Assembly: GCA_024229515.1 (NCBI GenBank)
Contig: JAAESI010000040.1
Location: forward strand, 1-38,569
Length of the DNA: 38,569 nt
Source: Pseudomonadota bacterium
GTDB lineage: Bacteria; Myxococcota_A; UBA796; UBA9615
Reading direction: 5' to 3'
The notes below the pieces were generated by a model that saw nothing but the letters and a program-made list of their open reading frames with translations, was not told where the DNA came from and searched no databases. Positions 24,773 to 36,050 of this stretch are shown here, piece after piece. Every line of letters starts with the position of its first letter. Within the stretch, counting starts at the first letter, position 1. The position numbers and the translations under genes were made by a program.

Positions 24773-24806
24773 TCGGGGGCCCCGCAGACGTGCTAGTGGT
24801 CCCACG

Positions 24807-26135
24807 ATGAACGCACCCCGTCGTCCCTTCCCCGGCGCCTCGCGCGCCACCCGCCTCGCCCGCGGGCGCCAGCACATGCCCATGGGGGTCGCGGAGAACT
24901 ACCGCTACTGGGGCGACGACGAGACGATCTTCGTCGACACGATGAAGGGCGGCACGATCACGGACTTCGACGGCAACACGTACGTCGACTTCCGGCTCGG
25001 CTACGGCCCGATCATCCTGGGCTACCGCGACGAGCGCGTGGACGCCGCCGTGGTCCAGACGATCACGGAGCAGGGCACGGTCTGCGGGTTCAGCGGCGAG
25101 CTCGAGGTCGAGGTCATCGAGACGCTCAAGACGATGTGCCCGAACATCGAGAAGCTCCGGTTCGCCAACTCGGGGACCGAGGCGGTGATGGGGGCGGTGC
25201 GGGTGGCCCGGGGGTTCACGGGGCGCGACCGGATCATCCAGGTCGAGGGCGGCTTCCACGGGCTCTACGACGAGATGATGTGGAAGTCGGACCTGGAGGG
25301 CTGGGACGGCACCGGCGAGCCCGCGGTCATCCCCTTCGGCAAGGGCATCCCGGCGAGCTCCCGCACGCTCAGCGGGTTCGTTCCGTTGAACGACTGCGAC
25401 GCGCTCGATCGGGCCTTCGAAGAGGCTCGGGGTGAGGTCGCGGCGGTGGTGCTGGAGCCGATCCAGGGCAACGCGGGTTCGATCGCTTCGACCGACGCCT
25501 ACATGGCGCACCTGAAGGCGGCCTGCGAGCGGCACGGCGCGCTGCTGATCATGGACGAGGTCAAGACCGGCTTCCGCGTCGCCCCCGGCGGCGTGCAGGA
25601 GCTGTACGGCGTGCACGCGGACATGACGACCTACGCCAAGGCGATGGGCAACGGCTACCCGGTGGCGGCGTTCGGGGGGCGGGCGGACGTCATGGACGTC
25701 ATCTCGTTCGAGGCTGGCGGGGTCGTCCACGGCGGCACGTACACGGCGAACCTCATCGGGCTGAGCGCGGCGGCGGCGACGCTGAAGATCCTGGCGACAA
25801 CGGACGCCCTGGCGACGTGCGACCGCGTCGGCGCGGCGATCCAGGAGGTCCTGAGCTCGGTGTTCACGAAGTTCGACCTGGAGCACCAGTTCGCGGGCCC
25901 GCCGGCGATGTTCGGGGTGCACCTGGGGAGCCACGTGCCGACCAACTACCGCGACTGGAAGAAGACGCAGTCGGCGCTGTACGAGGCGTTCGCGAAGAAC
26001 CTGATTCGGAACGGGTTGATGCTCGAGCCGGACTCGCGGGAGCCGTGGTTCCTGTGCGAGGCGCACGCGTCGGTGGACCTGACGTGGCTCGAGGAGATCG
26101 CCACCCGATCGATGGCGGACGCGTTGGGGCGGTAG
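24807..26135 (+). CDS. Class III aminotransferase, glutamate-1-semialdehyde aminomutase-like
   Basis: The 442-residue product is a PLP fold-type I enzyme. NSGTEAVMGAVRVAR binds the phosphate, IMDEVKTGFR carries Asp250, and TTYAKAMGNGYPVAAFGG carries the Schiff-base Lys278. The N-terminal block (DFDGNTYVDF, GYGPIILGY) and overall length match HemL-like proteins. It differs from textbook HemL in several segments, so it may be a paralogue acting on another amino or keto substrate rather than the tetrapyrrole enzyme. TAGTGG ends 7 nt before ATG, hinting at leaderless expression. Convergent with the transporter gene, with a tandem repeat array between them. Confidence 0.85.
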   Translation: MNAPRRPFPGASRATRLARGRQHMPMGVAENYRYWGDDETIFVDTMKGGTITDFDGNTYVDFRLGYGPIILGYRDERVDAAVVQTITEQGTVCGFSGELEVEVIETLKTMCPNIEKLRFANSGTEAVMGAVRVARGFTGRDRIIQVEGGFHGLYDEMMWKSDLEGWDGTGEPAVIPFGKGIPASSRTLSGFVPLNDCDALDRAFEEARGEVAAVVLEPIQGNAGSIASTDAYMAHLKAACERHGALLIMDEVKTGFRVAPGGVQELYGVHADMTTYAKAMGNGYPVAAFGGRADVMDVISFEAGGVVHGGTYTANLIGLSAAAATLKILATTDALATCDRVGAAIQEVLSSVFTKFDLEHQFAGPPAMFGVHLGSHVPTNYRDWKKTQSALYEAFAKNLIRNGLMLEPDSREPWFLCEAHASVDLTWLEEIATRSMADALGR

Positions 26136-26162
26136 GCAGGGAGAGGGTCACAACCGGCGGGC

Positions 26163-26384
26163 ACATCGGCGATGTGCGCCTGTACTGAGCGCCACCGCGC
26201 TCGCAGCTCGACCACATCGGCGATGTCCGCCAGGACTGAGCGCTCCGGCGCTCGCAGCTCGACCACATCGGTGATGTCCGCCAGTACTGAGCGCTCCGCC
26301 GCTCGCAGCTCGACCACATCGGCGATGTCTGCCGGTACTGAGCGCTCCGGCGCTCGCCGCTCCGCCACATCGGCGATGTCCGCC
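26163..26384. repeat. 51-bp structured tandem repeat, 4.3 copies
   Basis: Units begin at 26163, 26214, 26265 and 26316, with an 18-bp partial at 26367. Each holds two inverted repeats: the palindrome ACATCGGCGATGT and the hairpin GAGCGCTCCGGCGCTC (6-bp stem). In copy 1 the loop is CACC with the stem intact; copy 3 has a G-U in the palindrome and a 5-bp hairpin. It fills the whole convergent intergenic space between aminotransferase and transporter. No spacers, so not CRISPR. Could be a structured RNA, a terminator array or a protein-binding array. Confidence 0.85.
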
Positions 26385-26392
26385 GCCCAGGG

Positions 26393-27838
26393 CTAGATGT
26401 TGGCGTTGCCGTGGCGGTTGCGGATCAACACCGTGATCAGCGCGGTCAACGACAGCGCGGAAGCGGCGAAGAGCAGCGTGTAGACCCGCGCCAGCCGCTC
26501 CGCGTCGGCGGCAACCACAATCTCGGCCATCGCCTGAAGCGACCACGCCGACCCGTCCAGGATGCGCGGCATCAGGGCGGTCAGGCTGCTTCCGTCGAGC
26601 AGGCGGCCCACCAGCAGCTCCTGCACCACCGAACCCAGCGAGCCGGTGCCGTTGATGATCCCGGCGATCGCGACCGCGAGTCGGGGGGAGCCCAGATCCA
26701 CCGCTCCCGCGCCCGACAGCAGCGAGTCGGGACCGAACAGCATGAAGCCGATGAGGCCCAGCGAAAACGCGAACCAGCCCAGGCTCAGGGGGCCGAGCAG
26801 GCCGAGGCAGAGGCAACCGAGCAGCATACCGATGAGCATGAGGAAGGCGGGGAGCGCCCGCTGCGCCCGGAACAGCTTGTCCGAGACGATGCCGGCGAAG
26901 ATCACGCCCGCGAACCCGGCGAGGTCGAAGAGGGTGGAGAGGTAGGCGGCGTCGTCTGCATCCAGACCGTAGTTGGTCTCCAGGAGCATCGGCGTCCAAC
27001 TCCAGACGAAGTAGCGGACGAACTTGATGCCGAAGTAGCAGACGCCGATCAGGGCGACGTTGGCCAGCAGCGTCCGCGTCCACAGCTTCCTGGTGTCACC
27101 CTCGTCCGAAGTCGAAGGCGTCGCTGAGGCCTCCACCACCGGAGGACGTCCCACCTCGTCGGTGAGCTCCCGGCGCCGGACGAACGCCACGACCTTGGCC
27201 GAGATCGACAGCAGCGGCACGCCCTCGACCGGCGGAAGCCCCACGTCCGCGGGCTCGTTCCGCTGCCAGAAGAAGACCGCCAACCAGGCGATGGACGTCA
27301 CCAGCGACGCCATCAGGAACGCCCCCTGCAGCCCTTGCTTGGCCAACCAGAAGCCGGCCCACGCCGTCGCTGCCACCCCGCCCAGTTGGTAGCAGGTGCC
27401 CCAGAACCCCATCAGCGTCCCGCGCTCGTCGCGGCGGGTCCATTGGCCGATGGTGCCGACCACGCTGGGCCAGCCCGTCGCCTGCGCCAGCCCGTTGAAC
27501 GTCATGAACGCCAGCAGCGTCCAGTAGTTGTTCGCAAACGCGAATACGACGTTGCAGCCGATCGACGCCGCGATGCCCGTCAGCAGCACCACGCGGGCGC
27601 CTTTGCGCTGCCCCATCCCGGCGCTGACGAACTGCCCGATCGTGTAGGCAATGAGGTACGCGGTCCCGATCTCACCCAGCTGGGCGGTGCTCAGGTGGAG
27701 CTCTTCGGACAGCGTGTTCTTGGAGGCGTAGAAGGCCTTGCGGCAGAAGTAGAGGCCGGCGTACGCCATCCATGTGCTCGTGAGGATCTTCATCCTCCAC
27801 GCGCGCATCTCCTCTGCGTTGCGTCCCGCTCCGGTCAC
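26393..27838 (-). CDS. MFS transporter, organophosphate:phosphate antiporter type
   Basis: The 481-residue product has about 12 hydrophobic helices. The first block (AYAGLYFCRKAFYASKNTL, then TAYLIAYTIGQFVSAGMGQRKGARVVL) and NGLAQATGWPSVVGTIGQW match the GlpT/UhpT/SLC37 (OPA) group, which exchanges sugar phosphates or glycerol-3-phosphate for phosphate. A ~60-residue cytoplasmic loop lies in the middle. GTG start, 24 nt after the HAD phosphatase gene; ATG alternatives exist 10 and 15 codons in. Together with the phosphatase and BetA it may import a phosphorylated compound that is then dephosphorylated and oxidised. Confidence 0.8.
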   Translation of the reverse strand: MTGAGRNAEEMRAWRMKILTSTWMAYAGLYFCRKAFYASKNTLSEELHLSTAQLGEIGTAYLIAYTIGQFVSAGMGQRKGARVVLLTGIAASIGCNVVFAFANNYWTLLAFMTFNGLAQATGWPSVVGTIGQWTRRDERGTLMGFWGTCYQLGGVAATAWAGFWLAKQGLQGAFLMASLVTSIAWLAVFFWQRNEPADVGLPPVEGVPLLSISAKVVAFVRRRELTDEVGRPPVVEASATPSTSDEGDTRKLWTRTLLANVALIGVCYFGIKFVRYFVWSWTPMLLETNYGLDADDAAYLSTLFDLAGFAGVIFAGIVSDKLFRAQRALPAFLMLIGMLLGCLCLGLLGPLSLGWFAFSLGLIGFMLFGPDSLLSGAGAVDLGSPRLAVAIAGIINGTGSLGSVVQELLVGRLLDGSSLTALMPRILDGSAWSLQAMAEIVVAADAERLARVYTLLFAASALSLTALITVLIRNRHGNANI

Positions 27839-27862
27839 CGATCCTCCCGATTGGCCCGCACT

Positions 27863-28546
27863 CTACGCGGGCCCGCCGCGCTTCCCGTGGATCGCCCCGA
27901 AGAAGTCCGGCTCCAGCTCCGTGAAGTCGACCACCGCCCGCGTCGCCAGCGCCCGCGCCTGATCCCGGTCCGCCGACCGCAGCAGCACCGCGACCGACGC
28001 CATGCCCGCCGCCGCCGCCGCGCGCAGCCCCGCGAGGCTGTCTTCGAACACCAGGCACCGCTCCGGCGCAACCCCCAGCCGCTCCGCCGCGAGCAGGAAG
28101 ATCTCCGGGTCGGGCTTGCTCCGCGTGATGTCGTCGGCCGAGATCCGTGCGTCGAACCGACCCGCGAACCCGTCCCGCTGCAGCAGCACGTCCACCGCCT
28201 CGCCATGCGCCGACGTGGCCAGCGCGATCGCCAACCCGGTCTGCCGCGCCGACGCCAACGCCTCCACGATCCCGGGCATCGCCGGCGGCGGCGTAGACAG
28301 CCAGCGGCGGTGGCAGCGGGCGTGCAGGTCATCGGCTGTGCAGAGGCCATGCAGCGCCGGATGCGCAGCGACGAGATCGGCCGCGATCTGCGCCCACGTC
28401 ACGCCGTGGAGCCCTTCGTCGGGGAGGCCCGAGGGGCCGAGCCCCTGCTCCGTCATGAGTTCCTCGACCACCTCGCGGGTCAGGTGCTCGCTGTCGACCA
28501 GCGTGCCGTCCATGTCGAACAGCACCGCGTCGATCCCGCGGATCAA
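27863..28546 (-). CDS. HAD-superfamily phosphatase (subfamily IA)
   Basis: The 227-residue product shows all four HAD motifs: [12 protein letters not shown] (nucleophile and acid Asp), ALATSAHGE (Thr/Ser), SKPDPEIF (Lys) and [10 protein letters not shown] (Asp pair). The cap domain follows motif I, as in beta-phosphoglucomutase or phosphoglycolate phosphatase relatives. TTG at 28546 is chosen because it overlaps the betA stop (TTGA), giving translational coupling; another TTG lies 8 codons upstream. Given its place between choline dehydrogenase and an organophosphate-type transporter, phosphocholine or a similar phosphate ester is a reasonable substrate guess. Confidence 0.85.
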   Translation of the reverse strand: MIRGIDAVLFDMDGTLVDSEHLTREVVEELMTEQGLGPSGLPDEGLHGVTWAQIAADLVAAHPALHGLCTADDLHARCHRRWLSTPPPAMPGIVEALASARQTGLAIALATSAHGEAVDVLLQRDGFAGRFDARISADDITRSKPDPEIFLLAAERLGVAPERCLVFEDSLAGLRAAAAAGMASVAVLLRSADRDQARALATRAVVDFTELEPDFFGAIHGKRGGPA

Positions 28547-30204
28547 ACCGTCGCCTCGTGCCGGTACCAATCCGCCTCCTCGGGAGGCAGCGGCGTCGCC
28601 CCCGTCAGCAGATCCGCCGCCTTCTCCGCGATCATCATCACGGGAGCGTAGAGGTTCGCGTTGGTCACGTACGGCATCACCGAGGCGTCGACCACCGCCA
28701 GCCCGTCGGTGCCGTGCACCGCCATCGTCGCCGGATCGGCCACCGCCATCGGATCCGTGCCCATCTTGCAGGTGCAGCTGGGGTGCAGCGCGGTCTCCGC
28801 GTCCCGGGCGACCCAGTCGAGGATGTCCTCGTCGGACGTCACCTCCGGCCCCGGCGAGATCTCACCCGCCGAGAAGGGCGCCATCGCCGGCTGCGCCAGC
28901 AGCTCGCGCACGCTTCGAATGACCTCGAGCCACTCCCGCCGGTCCTGCTCGGTCGAGAGGTAGTTGAAGACCATGCTCGGGTGCTCCCGCGGATCGGTGC
29001 TGCGGATCGCCAGCGTGCCCCGCGCGTCCGAGTTCATCGGTCCGGCGTGGATCTGGAACCCGTGGCGGGCGGCCGGGGAGGTGCCATCGTACCGAATCGC
29101 CAGCGGGAGGAAGTGCATCTGCACGTTCGGGTACGCGACCGCGTCGTTGCTGCGGAAGAAGCCGCCCGCCTCGAAGTGGTTCGTCGCCGCCGGCCCCTTG
29201 CCGAACAGCCACCGCAGCCCCAGGTCGGGCTTGCGCCACCACTTCAGCGCCGGCTGCATCGACACCGGCTGGCTGCACGCATGCTGGATGTAGACCTCGA
29301 GGTGGTCCTGCAGGTTGGCGCCCACCCCCGGCCGGTCCGCGACCACGTCGATGCCGTGCGATCGCAGCAGCTCGGCGGGGCCGACCCCCGACAGCTGGAG
29401 CAGCTGCGGCGAGTTGATCGCTCCCCCGCACAGCACCACCCGACCGGCTCGCGCCACGTGCCGGGTGCGCTGCCCCTCCAGGTAGGTGACGCCGACGGCG
29501 CGGGTCCCCTCGAAGATGATCCGAGAGACCAACGCATCGGTCCGCACCTCCAGGTTCGCGCGCTCCTTCAACACCGGGTGCAGGTAGGCGCGAGCGGCGC
29601 TGAGGCGGCGGCCCCGCGAGATGTTCCGGTCGAAGGGACCGACCCCCTCCTGGCGGGCCCCGTTCAGATCGTCGACGCGCTGCAGTCCAGCCTCCTGGGC
29701 GGCGGCGAAGAAGGCCTCGAACAGCGGGTTGGTGCAGGGCCCGGGCTCCAGCCGAAGCGGCCCGTCGCGGCCGCGGAAGGCGTCCTCGCCTCCGACCCGG
29801 GCCTCCGACCGCTTGAAGTAGGGCAGGCAGTGAGCGAAGTCCCAGGCCTCCATCCCCGGATCGGCGGCCCACTTCTCGAAGTCCAGGGGGTTGCCCCGGA
29901 CGAAGATCATCCCGTTGATCGACGAGCTCCCGCCGAGCACCCGGCCCCGGGCGTGAACGACGCGACGGCCGCTCATGTGCGGCTCGGGATCGCTGCGGTA
30001 GCACCAGTCGTAGGCGGGGTTGCCGATGGGGATGCTCAGCGCCGCCGGCATGTGGATGAACAGGTCCCAGAGGGAATCGGGGCGGCCCGCTTCCAGCACC
30101 AGCACGCGGTGCGAGGGGTCTTCGCTGAGCCGCCGCGCGAGCGCGCACCCGGCGGAGCCTCCGCCCACCAGGATCGTGTCGTACTGCGGTTCGGAGGCCG
30201 TCAC
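28543..30204 (-). CDS. betA: Choline dehydrogenase (GMC oxidoreductase)
   Basis: The 553-residue product is collinear with E. coli BetA over nearly its whole length. Matching blocks include [13 protein letters not shown] (FAD), [86 protein letters not shown] (catalytic His) and [18 protein letters not shown] (catalytic Asn). BetA oxidises choline to betaine aldehyde, FAD-linked and membrane-associated. No betB or betI is adjacent. GTG start; TAAAAG ends 7 nt before it. Overlaps the HAD gene by four bases. A related GMC alcohol dehydrogenase specificity cannot be excluded. Confidence 0.88.
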   Translation of the reverse strand: MTASEPQYDTILVGGGSAGCALARRLSEDPSHRVLVLEAGRPDSLWDLFIHMPAALSIPIGNPAYDWCYRSDPEPHMSGRRVVHARGRVLGGSSSINGMIFVRGNPLDFEKWAADPGMEAWDFAHCLPYFKRSEARVGGEDAFRGRDGPLRLEPGPCTNPLFEAFFAAAQEAGLQRVDDLNGARQEGVGPFDRNISRGRRLSAARAYLHPVLKERANLEVRTDALVSRIIFEGTRAVGVTYLEGQRTRHVARAGRVVLCGGAINSPQLLQLSGVGPAELLRSHGIDVVADRPGVGANLQDHLEVYIQHACSQPVSMQPALKWWRKPDLGLRWLFGKGPAATNHFEAGGFFRSNDAVAYPNVQMHFLPLAIRYDGTSPAARHGFQIHAGPMNSDARGTLAIRSTDPREHPSMVFNYLSTEQDRREWLEVIRSVRELLAQPAMAPFSAGEISPGPEVTSDEDILDWVARDAETALHPSCTCKMGTDPMAVADPATMAVHGTDGLAVVDASVMPYVTNANLYAPVMMIAEKAADLLTGATPLPPEEADWYRHEATV

Positions 30205-30237
30205 GCGCGGGCTTTTAGCACCCGGCCGACGGCGGGA

Positions 30238-30660
30238 TCAGAGCTCGAGCAATCCGCCGCGGGCCGCGAGCATCACCGCCTCGGTGCGGGTCTCTGCGCC
30301 CAGCTTCTCCAGGATGGAGTGCACGTGGAACTTGGCGGTGTGCCGGCTGACGCCCAGCCGCTCGCCGATTTCGCGGTTGCTGTAGCCGCCGGACATCTGC
30401 TCCAGGACCTCGGTCTCCCGGGGGGGCAGCGGCTCGAAGACGTCGTTGGCGGGCGCCGGCGCGGGCCCGTGATCGAGGAGGTCGGCGGCGACCTCGGCGT
30501 CCATCACGACGAAGCCGTGTTCGATCGCCTTCATGGCCGCAGCGACCCGTTCTTCGTCCACGTCCTCGGTCAGAAGCACCCCCCGCGCGCCCCGGTCCAG
30601 GGCGTCCCTGGCGGCGACGGCATCAGCGACGAGTACGAGCAATCCGTTCAGAAGCAGCAT
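30238..30660 (-). CDS. LuxR/NarL-type regulator with truncated receiver
   Basis: The 140-residue product has a C-terminal LuxR helix-turn-helix (about 78-138: LPPRETEVLEQMSGGYSNREIGERLGVSRHTAKFHVHSILEKLGA). The N-terminal part matches only the second half of a response-regulator receiver (ALDRGARGVLLTEDVDEERVAAAM). The acidic pocket and phosphoacceptor Asp are absent, so control by phosphorylation is not expected. ATG 30660 chosen; a TTG 13 codons upstream is possible. It lies 33 nt upstream of betA on the same strand and may control that operon, and is divergent from the kinase gene. Confidence 0.8.
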   Translation of the reverse strand: MLLLNGLLVLVADAVAARDALDRGARGVLLTEDVDEERVAAAMKAIEHGFVVMDAEVAADLLDHGPAPAPANDVFEPLPPRETEVLEQMSGGYSNREIGERLGVSRHTAKFHVHSILEKLGAETRTEAVMLAARGGLLEL

Positions 30661-30739
30661 CCACAAAGGCTGGTCACGATCTGGGCCGACGCAAGTCAAT
30701 CGGGTCGCAATTTCCTCTGGGGTTCGGGGTGCGCGCGTG

Positions 30740-30745
30740 TAATCT
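30740..30745 (+). promoter_or_regulatory. Candidate -10 of the Ser/Thr kinase gene
   Basis: TAATCT sits 10 nt before the ATG at 30756, in an otherwise GC-rich 95-bp divergent gap. There is no ribosome site, so transcription starting at or very near the start codon is likely. Confidence 0.35.
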
Positions 30746-30755
30746 CCCGCGCGAT

Positions 30756-32530
<1,775 letters not shown>

Positions 32531-32534
<4 letters not shown>

Positions 32535-33943
32535 TTGATGAACAGCAGCACGTAGGCGGTCGCCAGGATCAGCTGGACCACTGCGTACGGCGCCGCCTTC
32601 ACGACAAACCCCGCAAAGCTCAACTCCAGCTTGTGCTTGTGGATGATGGTCACCGCGACCAGCGTCGAGGCGGATCCGATCGGCGTGATGTTGCCGCCCA
32701 GGTTCGCCCCGAAGACGACCGACCACCACAGCGCGGAGTCCGTCGGCGTGCCCAGGGATCCCAGGATCTTCGCCATCATCGCGGCCAGCGGGATGTTGTC
32801 GGTGACCGAACTGAACCCGGCCGTGGCGGCCAGTAGCACGCCGGTGCCGGTCACCTCGCCCAGCCCGATCATCCAGCTCAGTCCCTGCCCCAGCAGCGCC
32901 AGGACCTGGGCGTGCTCCATCACGTTGATGACCACGAACAGGGCGGCGAAGAAGCCCAGCAGGTCCCAGTCGACGGCAGAGTAGAAGCGGTCGACCTCGG
33001 ACTTGAAGCGGACGAGCATCACCGCGGCGAAGGCGAGGGCGACGAAGCCCATGCCCAGGTCGCTGACCCCGGGGAGCACGGACGTCGTCGCGATCGTGAT
33101 GATGAACAACAGCGTCATGCCGCTGCCGAACCAAAAGAACCCCTTGCTCTCGATGCCGTCGTTTTCGTCGAAGCCGGCGACCTGTTCGACGGCCTGGGCC
33201 TGCTCCTCCTCGTCGATGATCCGGGCGATGCCGAACTGCCGCGCGCCCATCACCAGGGTGACGATCGTCGCCACCACCACGAACGGGCTGGCGACGAGGA
33301 AGAAGGTGACGAAGCTGATGCCCGCGGCGGTGCCGACGATGATGTTGGGAACCGACGAGATCAGCGTCAGCAGCCCGCCGACGTTCGTGAGCAGCCCCTC
33401 GATGAGGAGGAAGCCCAGCAACTTGTCGCGGCGCCCGAGCTTGCCCAACGACACCGCCGTCAGCGAGCCGACGATGATCATCGCGGTGACGTTGTTGAGC
33501 ACGGCGCTGAAGACCACGGTCATCCAGCCGTAGAACCACAGCAGCTTGAGCGGGTCGCCACCGGACGCCTTTGTCAGCTTGATCGCGATCCACGTGAACA
33601 GCCCCGATTGGCTGGTGGCGTCCACGAAGATCGAGCTCCCGAGGATGATCGCGATGACCGCCCAGTCGACGGCGGGGATGTAGACCGGGAGCGCCAACTC
33701 CTCGCCGAACACGTTGATGACGGGGCCGAAGGGGAGCAGCCCGAAGCCCGCCCCCATGCCCAGCGCGAGCACCGCGAACAGGCCCGCGATCAGCGACTTC
33801 TTGGCGTGGAGCTTCTCCTCCAGGGCGAGGCAGGCGATCAGCCCGACGAGCACGGACGCGAACAGCAGGGTGGTGCCCAGGGGCACCTCGTGAGCGTGGT
33901 GGGCGGCCGTGTCGGCGGCTCCGGTGGCGGCGATCGGCAGCAT
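32531..33943 (-). CDS. NhaD/ArsB-type ion transporter (IT superfamily)
   Basis: The 470-residue product is very hydrophobic with about 11-12 helices. Two internally related blocks, around VLNNVTAMIIVGSLTAVSLG and FSSVTDNIPLAAMMAK, carry the N-x-x-T/T-D-N-I-P signature of the ArsB/NhaD/P-protein branch, and TNVGGLLTLISSVPNIIVG and GANLGGNITPIGSASTLV are the matching hairpins. NhaD members exchange Na+ for H+; ArsB exports arsenite. No arsenic genes are nearby, so Na+/H+ or another anion is more likely. ATG overlaps the stop of the universal-stress gene (ATGA), tying expression of the two together. Confidence 0.85.
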
Positions 33944-34809
33944 CAGATCAACAGCAACGGGGTGGAGTGGAGCTCGATGGCGAGGGGGTAGCTCAGGCCG
34001 TGCATGGCGAGCTGGTCGTCGTCCTTGGTGTGCATGACGAGGAGGTCGACCGAGTGGGTCTCGACCAGGCCGGTGTAGGCGCCGACGCGGTGGCCGACGG
34101 TGACGACGGGGTCGACCCGCAGGTCCACCCCCGCTTCGTGCAGCTCCCGGGCCGCGGACTCGACGTAGTCCCGAGGCTCCCGCAGCAGCTGGTGCAGGAT
34201 CGTCTCGCGGGCCACGTCGGTGTCGATCTCGGGGATGCGGCCGATCACCTCGATGTACCGCTCGAAGACGTGCTGATCCTCCACGTGGGCGAGCACGAGG
34301 CGGCCCCCGGGGGCCGCGAACGCCACGGCGAAGTCGACCAGGGCGGAGTCGCCCGCGAGGTGGTCGGTCAGCGCCATCACGCAGTGGTCGGCGTCGGCCT
34401 TGGCGGGCGGCTCCCAGGTCCCCCCGGAGTCGGGGCGAGGGAGCAGGAGCACGGGCACGTTCGTCGACTGGGTCAGCACCTCGATGTGATCGCTGAGGCT
34501 GTGCTGCCAGCGCCACGCGCCGCTGTGGAGGTTGCGGTAGGCGACCACCAGATCCGGCTCGTAGGTCTCCACGATGGCGAGCAGGTCGCCGATCGTCGCG
34601 CACTCGGCGCCGGGCACGAAGCGCCAGCTCCGGGCGTCGGACGCGGGCAGCATTTCCAGCGCCCGCTGCACCTGTTTGCCGTACGAAGCGGTCTGATCAG
34701 ACGACAGGTCCGTGAAGACGACGACGTGGTCGATCGTCCGCTCGCGGTGGCGGTACACATCCTTGGCTGCGCCGCGAAAGCGGCTCTCGAACTGGTCGAT
34801 GCTCGTCAT
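33943..34809 (-). CDS. Universal stress protein, tandem domain
   Basis: The 288-residue product has two UspA-like Rossmann domains. The first runs from DHVVVFTDLSSD to VPVLLLPRP, the second from DHCVMALTDHLAGDSA to TPLLLI. The glycine-rich ATP-binding loop G-x2-G-x9-G(S/T) is not clear in either half, so it may be a non-ATP type. It is translationally coupled to the NhaD/ArsB-type transporter and may sense or tune ion stress through it, which is inference. TAGAGT lies 9 nt before ATG. Confidence 0.8.
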   Translation of the reverse strand: MTSIDQFESRFRGAAKDVYRHRERTIDHVVVFTDLSSDQTASYGKQVQRALEMLPASDARSWRFVPGAECATIGDLLAIVETYEPDLVVAYRNLHSGAWRWQHSLSDHIEVLTQSTNVPVLLLPRPDSGGTWEPPAKADADHCVMALTDHLAGDSALVDFAVAFAAPGGRLVLAHVEDQHVFERYIEVIGRIPEIDTDVARETILHQLLREPRDYVESAARELHEAGVDLRVDPVVTVGHRVGAYTGLVETHSVDLLVMHTKDDDQLAMHGLSYPLAIELHSTPLLLI

Positions 34810-34818
34810 GAGCCGCGC

Positions 34819-34838
34819 ACTCTAGCGTTGGAACCAAC
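34819..34838. promoter_or_regulatory. USP promoter element and inverted repeat
   Basis: Minus-strand TAGAGT (34824-34819) ends 9 nt before the USP ATG, a leaderless-type arrangement. Just upstream, GTTGG-AA-CCAAC (34827-34838) is a 5-bp inverted repeat that could be an operator. For the divergent gene, TAGGCT at 34873-34878 is a plausible plus-strand -10. Confidence 0.35.
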
Positions 34839-34900
34839 CCGGGCGGGGAGTGTCCACATGGTTGCGAGCAGGTAGGCTCGTGCTTCACTCTGGGGATCTC

Positions 34901-36034
34901 ATGATTCGACTATCTGCCGCGCTCGTCCTCATCTCGTCCTTCCTCGTCGCCTCGACCGCCTTCGCAGACCCGGCTGAGGACCGCATCCGGGCGCTGACCG
35001 AACCGCCGGCCCAATCCGAATGGGACGCCCGCGTGCTGCCCATCGTGCTCGCCAACTACGACCTCGACGGCAGCGGCGCGGTGAACAAGAACATCGAAGT
35101 GGACGGCATCCCCTGCGGTACCTGGGCCGCGATGGACGAGGCCGTCAAGGCGGGCTGGGGCTACGGCCTGCGGGTCATCTACGGCTTTGAGGCCGACAAG
35201 CTCTGGGTCGGAAGTGCCATCGGCTTCGACGAGTCCATCCGCGCGTACGGCGACAGCAAGCTGGTCGGCTGCGGGCTGCTCGGCGACTCGACGCCCGCGC
35301 CCACCCCCACGCCCGCTCCGACCACCTCGGCCGGCTCGGACGGAGCGACGGCCCAGGCCATCCGCAACGCCTTGCCCGGCATGGGCGGCAGCAGCGAGTG
35401 GGACACCGCCGTGCGGAAGCTGATGGTCAGCGCGTTCGACAGCAACCGCAGCGGCAGCATCGACACCACCGGCGAGGTCGTGACGATCGGCTGCGACGTG
35501 GCCGTCGCGCTGGACGATCGGGTCAAGGAGAAGTGGCAGCACGGCGTGCGCACCATCTACGGCTTCGAGGCCGACAAGATCTGGATCGGCCAGGCCCTCG
35601 GGTTCGACGAGTCCGTTCGCTCCGGCGCGGACGTGCACATCGCCGGCTGCCTCGCCAAGGGGGGCTCGACGAGCACCCCCACCACCGCTCCGCCCGCCAC
35701 CACCACGAGCACGAACTCGGCGCTGGTCGCGGCCATCCGCGCGGTCCCCGACGGGGGCAGCAGCGAGTGGGACGGCATCGTCAAGAAGTTCATGGTCGCC
35801 GACTACGACAAGAACGGTAGCCGCACCCTGGATACGCCTGCTGAGGTCTCGTCCGTCGGCTGCGACGTCTGGAAGGCGATCGACGACGGCGTCAAGCAGT
35901 CGTACAGCTACGGCGTGCGGCCCATCTACGGCTTCGAGGCCGGCTACTCCTGGATCGGCGGCGCCATCGGGTTCGCCGAGACCATGCGCACCAACGGCGA
36001 CTCCGCGCTCGTCGGATGCGGCCTCCACGAGTAG
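34901..36034 (+). CDS. Secreted protein with three EF-hand-like repeat domains
   Basis: The 377-residue product has a Sec signal peptide (1-22) and three homologous domains of about 90 residues joined by Thr/Pro linkers (TPAPTPTPAPTT; TPTTAPPATTTST). Each domain begins SEWD, has a calcium-loop-like segment (YDLDGSGAVN; FDSNRSGSID; YDKNGSRTLD), then a G-(I/C)-(P/D)-C helix, GVR-IYGFEA, IG-AIGF-E, and ends near GC. Two cysteines per domain probably form a disulfide. No known family is recognised; the EF-hand call rests on the loop only. GGGGA at 34892-34896 supports the start. It precedes the molybdoenzyme gene by 16 nt. Confidence 0.75.
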   Translation: MIRLSAALVLISSFLVASTAFADPAEDRIRALTEPPAQSEWDARVLPIVLANYDLDGSGAVNKNIEVDGIPCGTWAAMDEAVKAGWGYGLRVIYGFEADKLWVGSAIGFDESIRAYGDSKLVGCGLLGDSTPAPTPTPAPTTSAGSDGATAQAIRNALPGMGGSSEWDTAVRKLMVSAFDSNRSGSIDTTGEVVTIGCDVAVALDDRVKEKWQHGVRTIYGFEADKIWIGQALGFDESVRSGADVHIAGCLAKGGSTSTPTTAPPATTTSTNSALVAAIRAVPDGGSSEWDGIVKKFMVADYDKNGSRTLDTPAEVSSVGCDVWKAIDDGVKQSYSYGVRPIYGFEAGYSWIGGAIGFAETMRTNGDSALVGCGLHE

Positions 36035-36038
36035 CCAC

Positions 36039-36044
36039 TATCTT
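36039..36044 (+). promoter_or_regulatory. Leaderless -10 element of the molybdoenzyme gene
   Basis: TATCTT is followed by 6 nt and the GTG at 36051, with no ribosome site. It lies only 5 nt after the upstream stop codon. Confidence 0.35.
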
Positions 36045-36050
36045 GGCGGC

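Noticed and set aside
19654..24810. Very long plus-strand open frames opposite the RHS gene (Val/Gly/Ala-rich)
   Set aside because: They are antisense shadows of GC-rich YD and Asp repeats, with no domain, no ribosome site and repetitive low-complexity composition.
26163..26384. CRISPR array
   Set aside because: Units are directly adjacent 51-bp repeats with no unique spacers and no cas genes.
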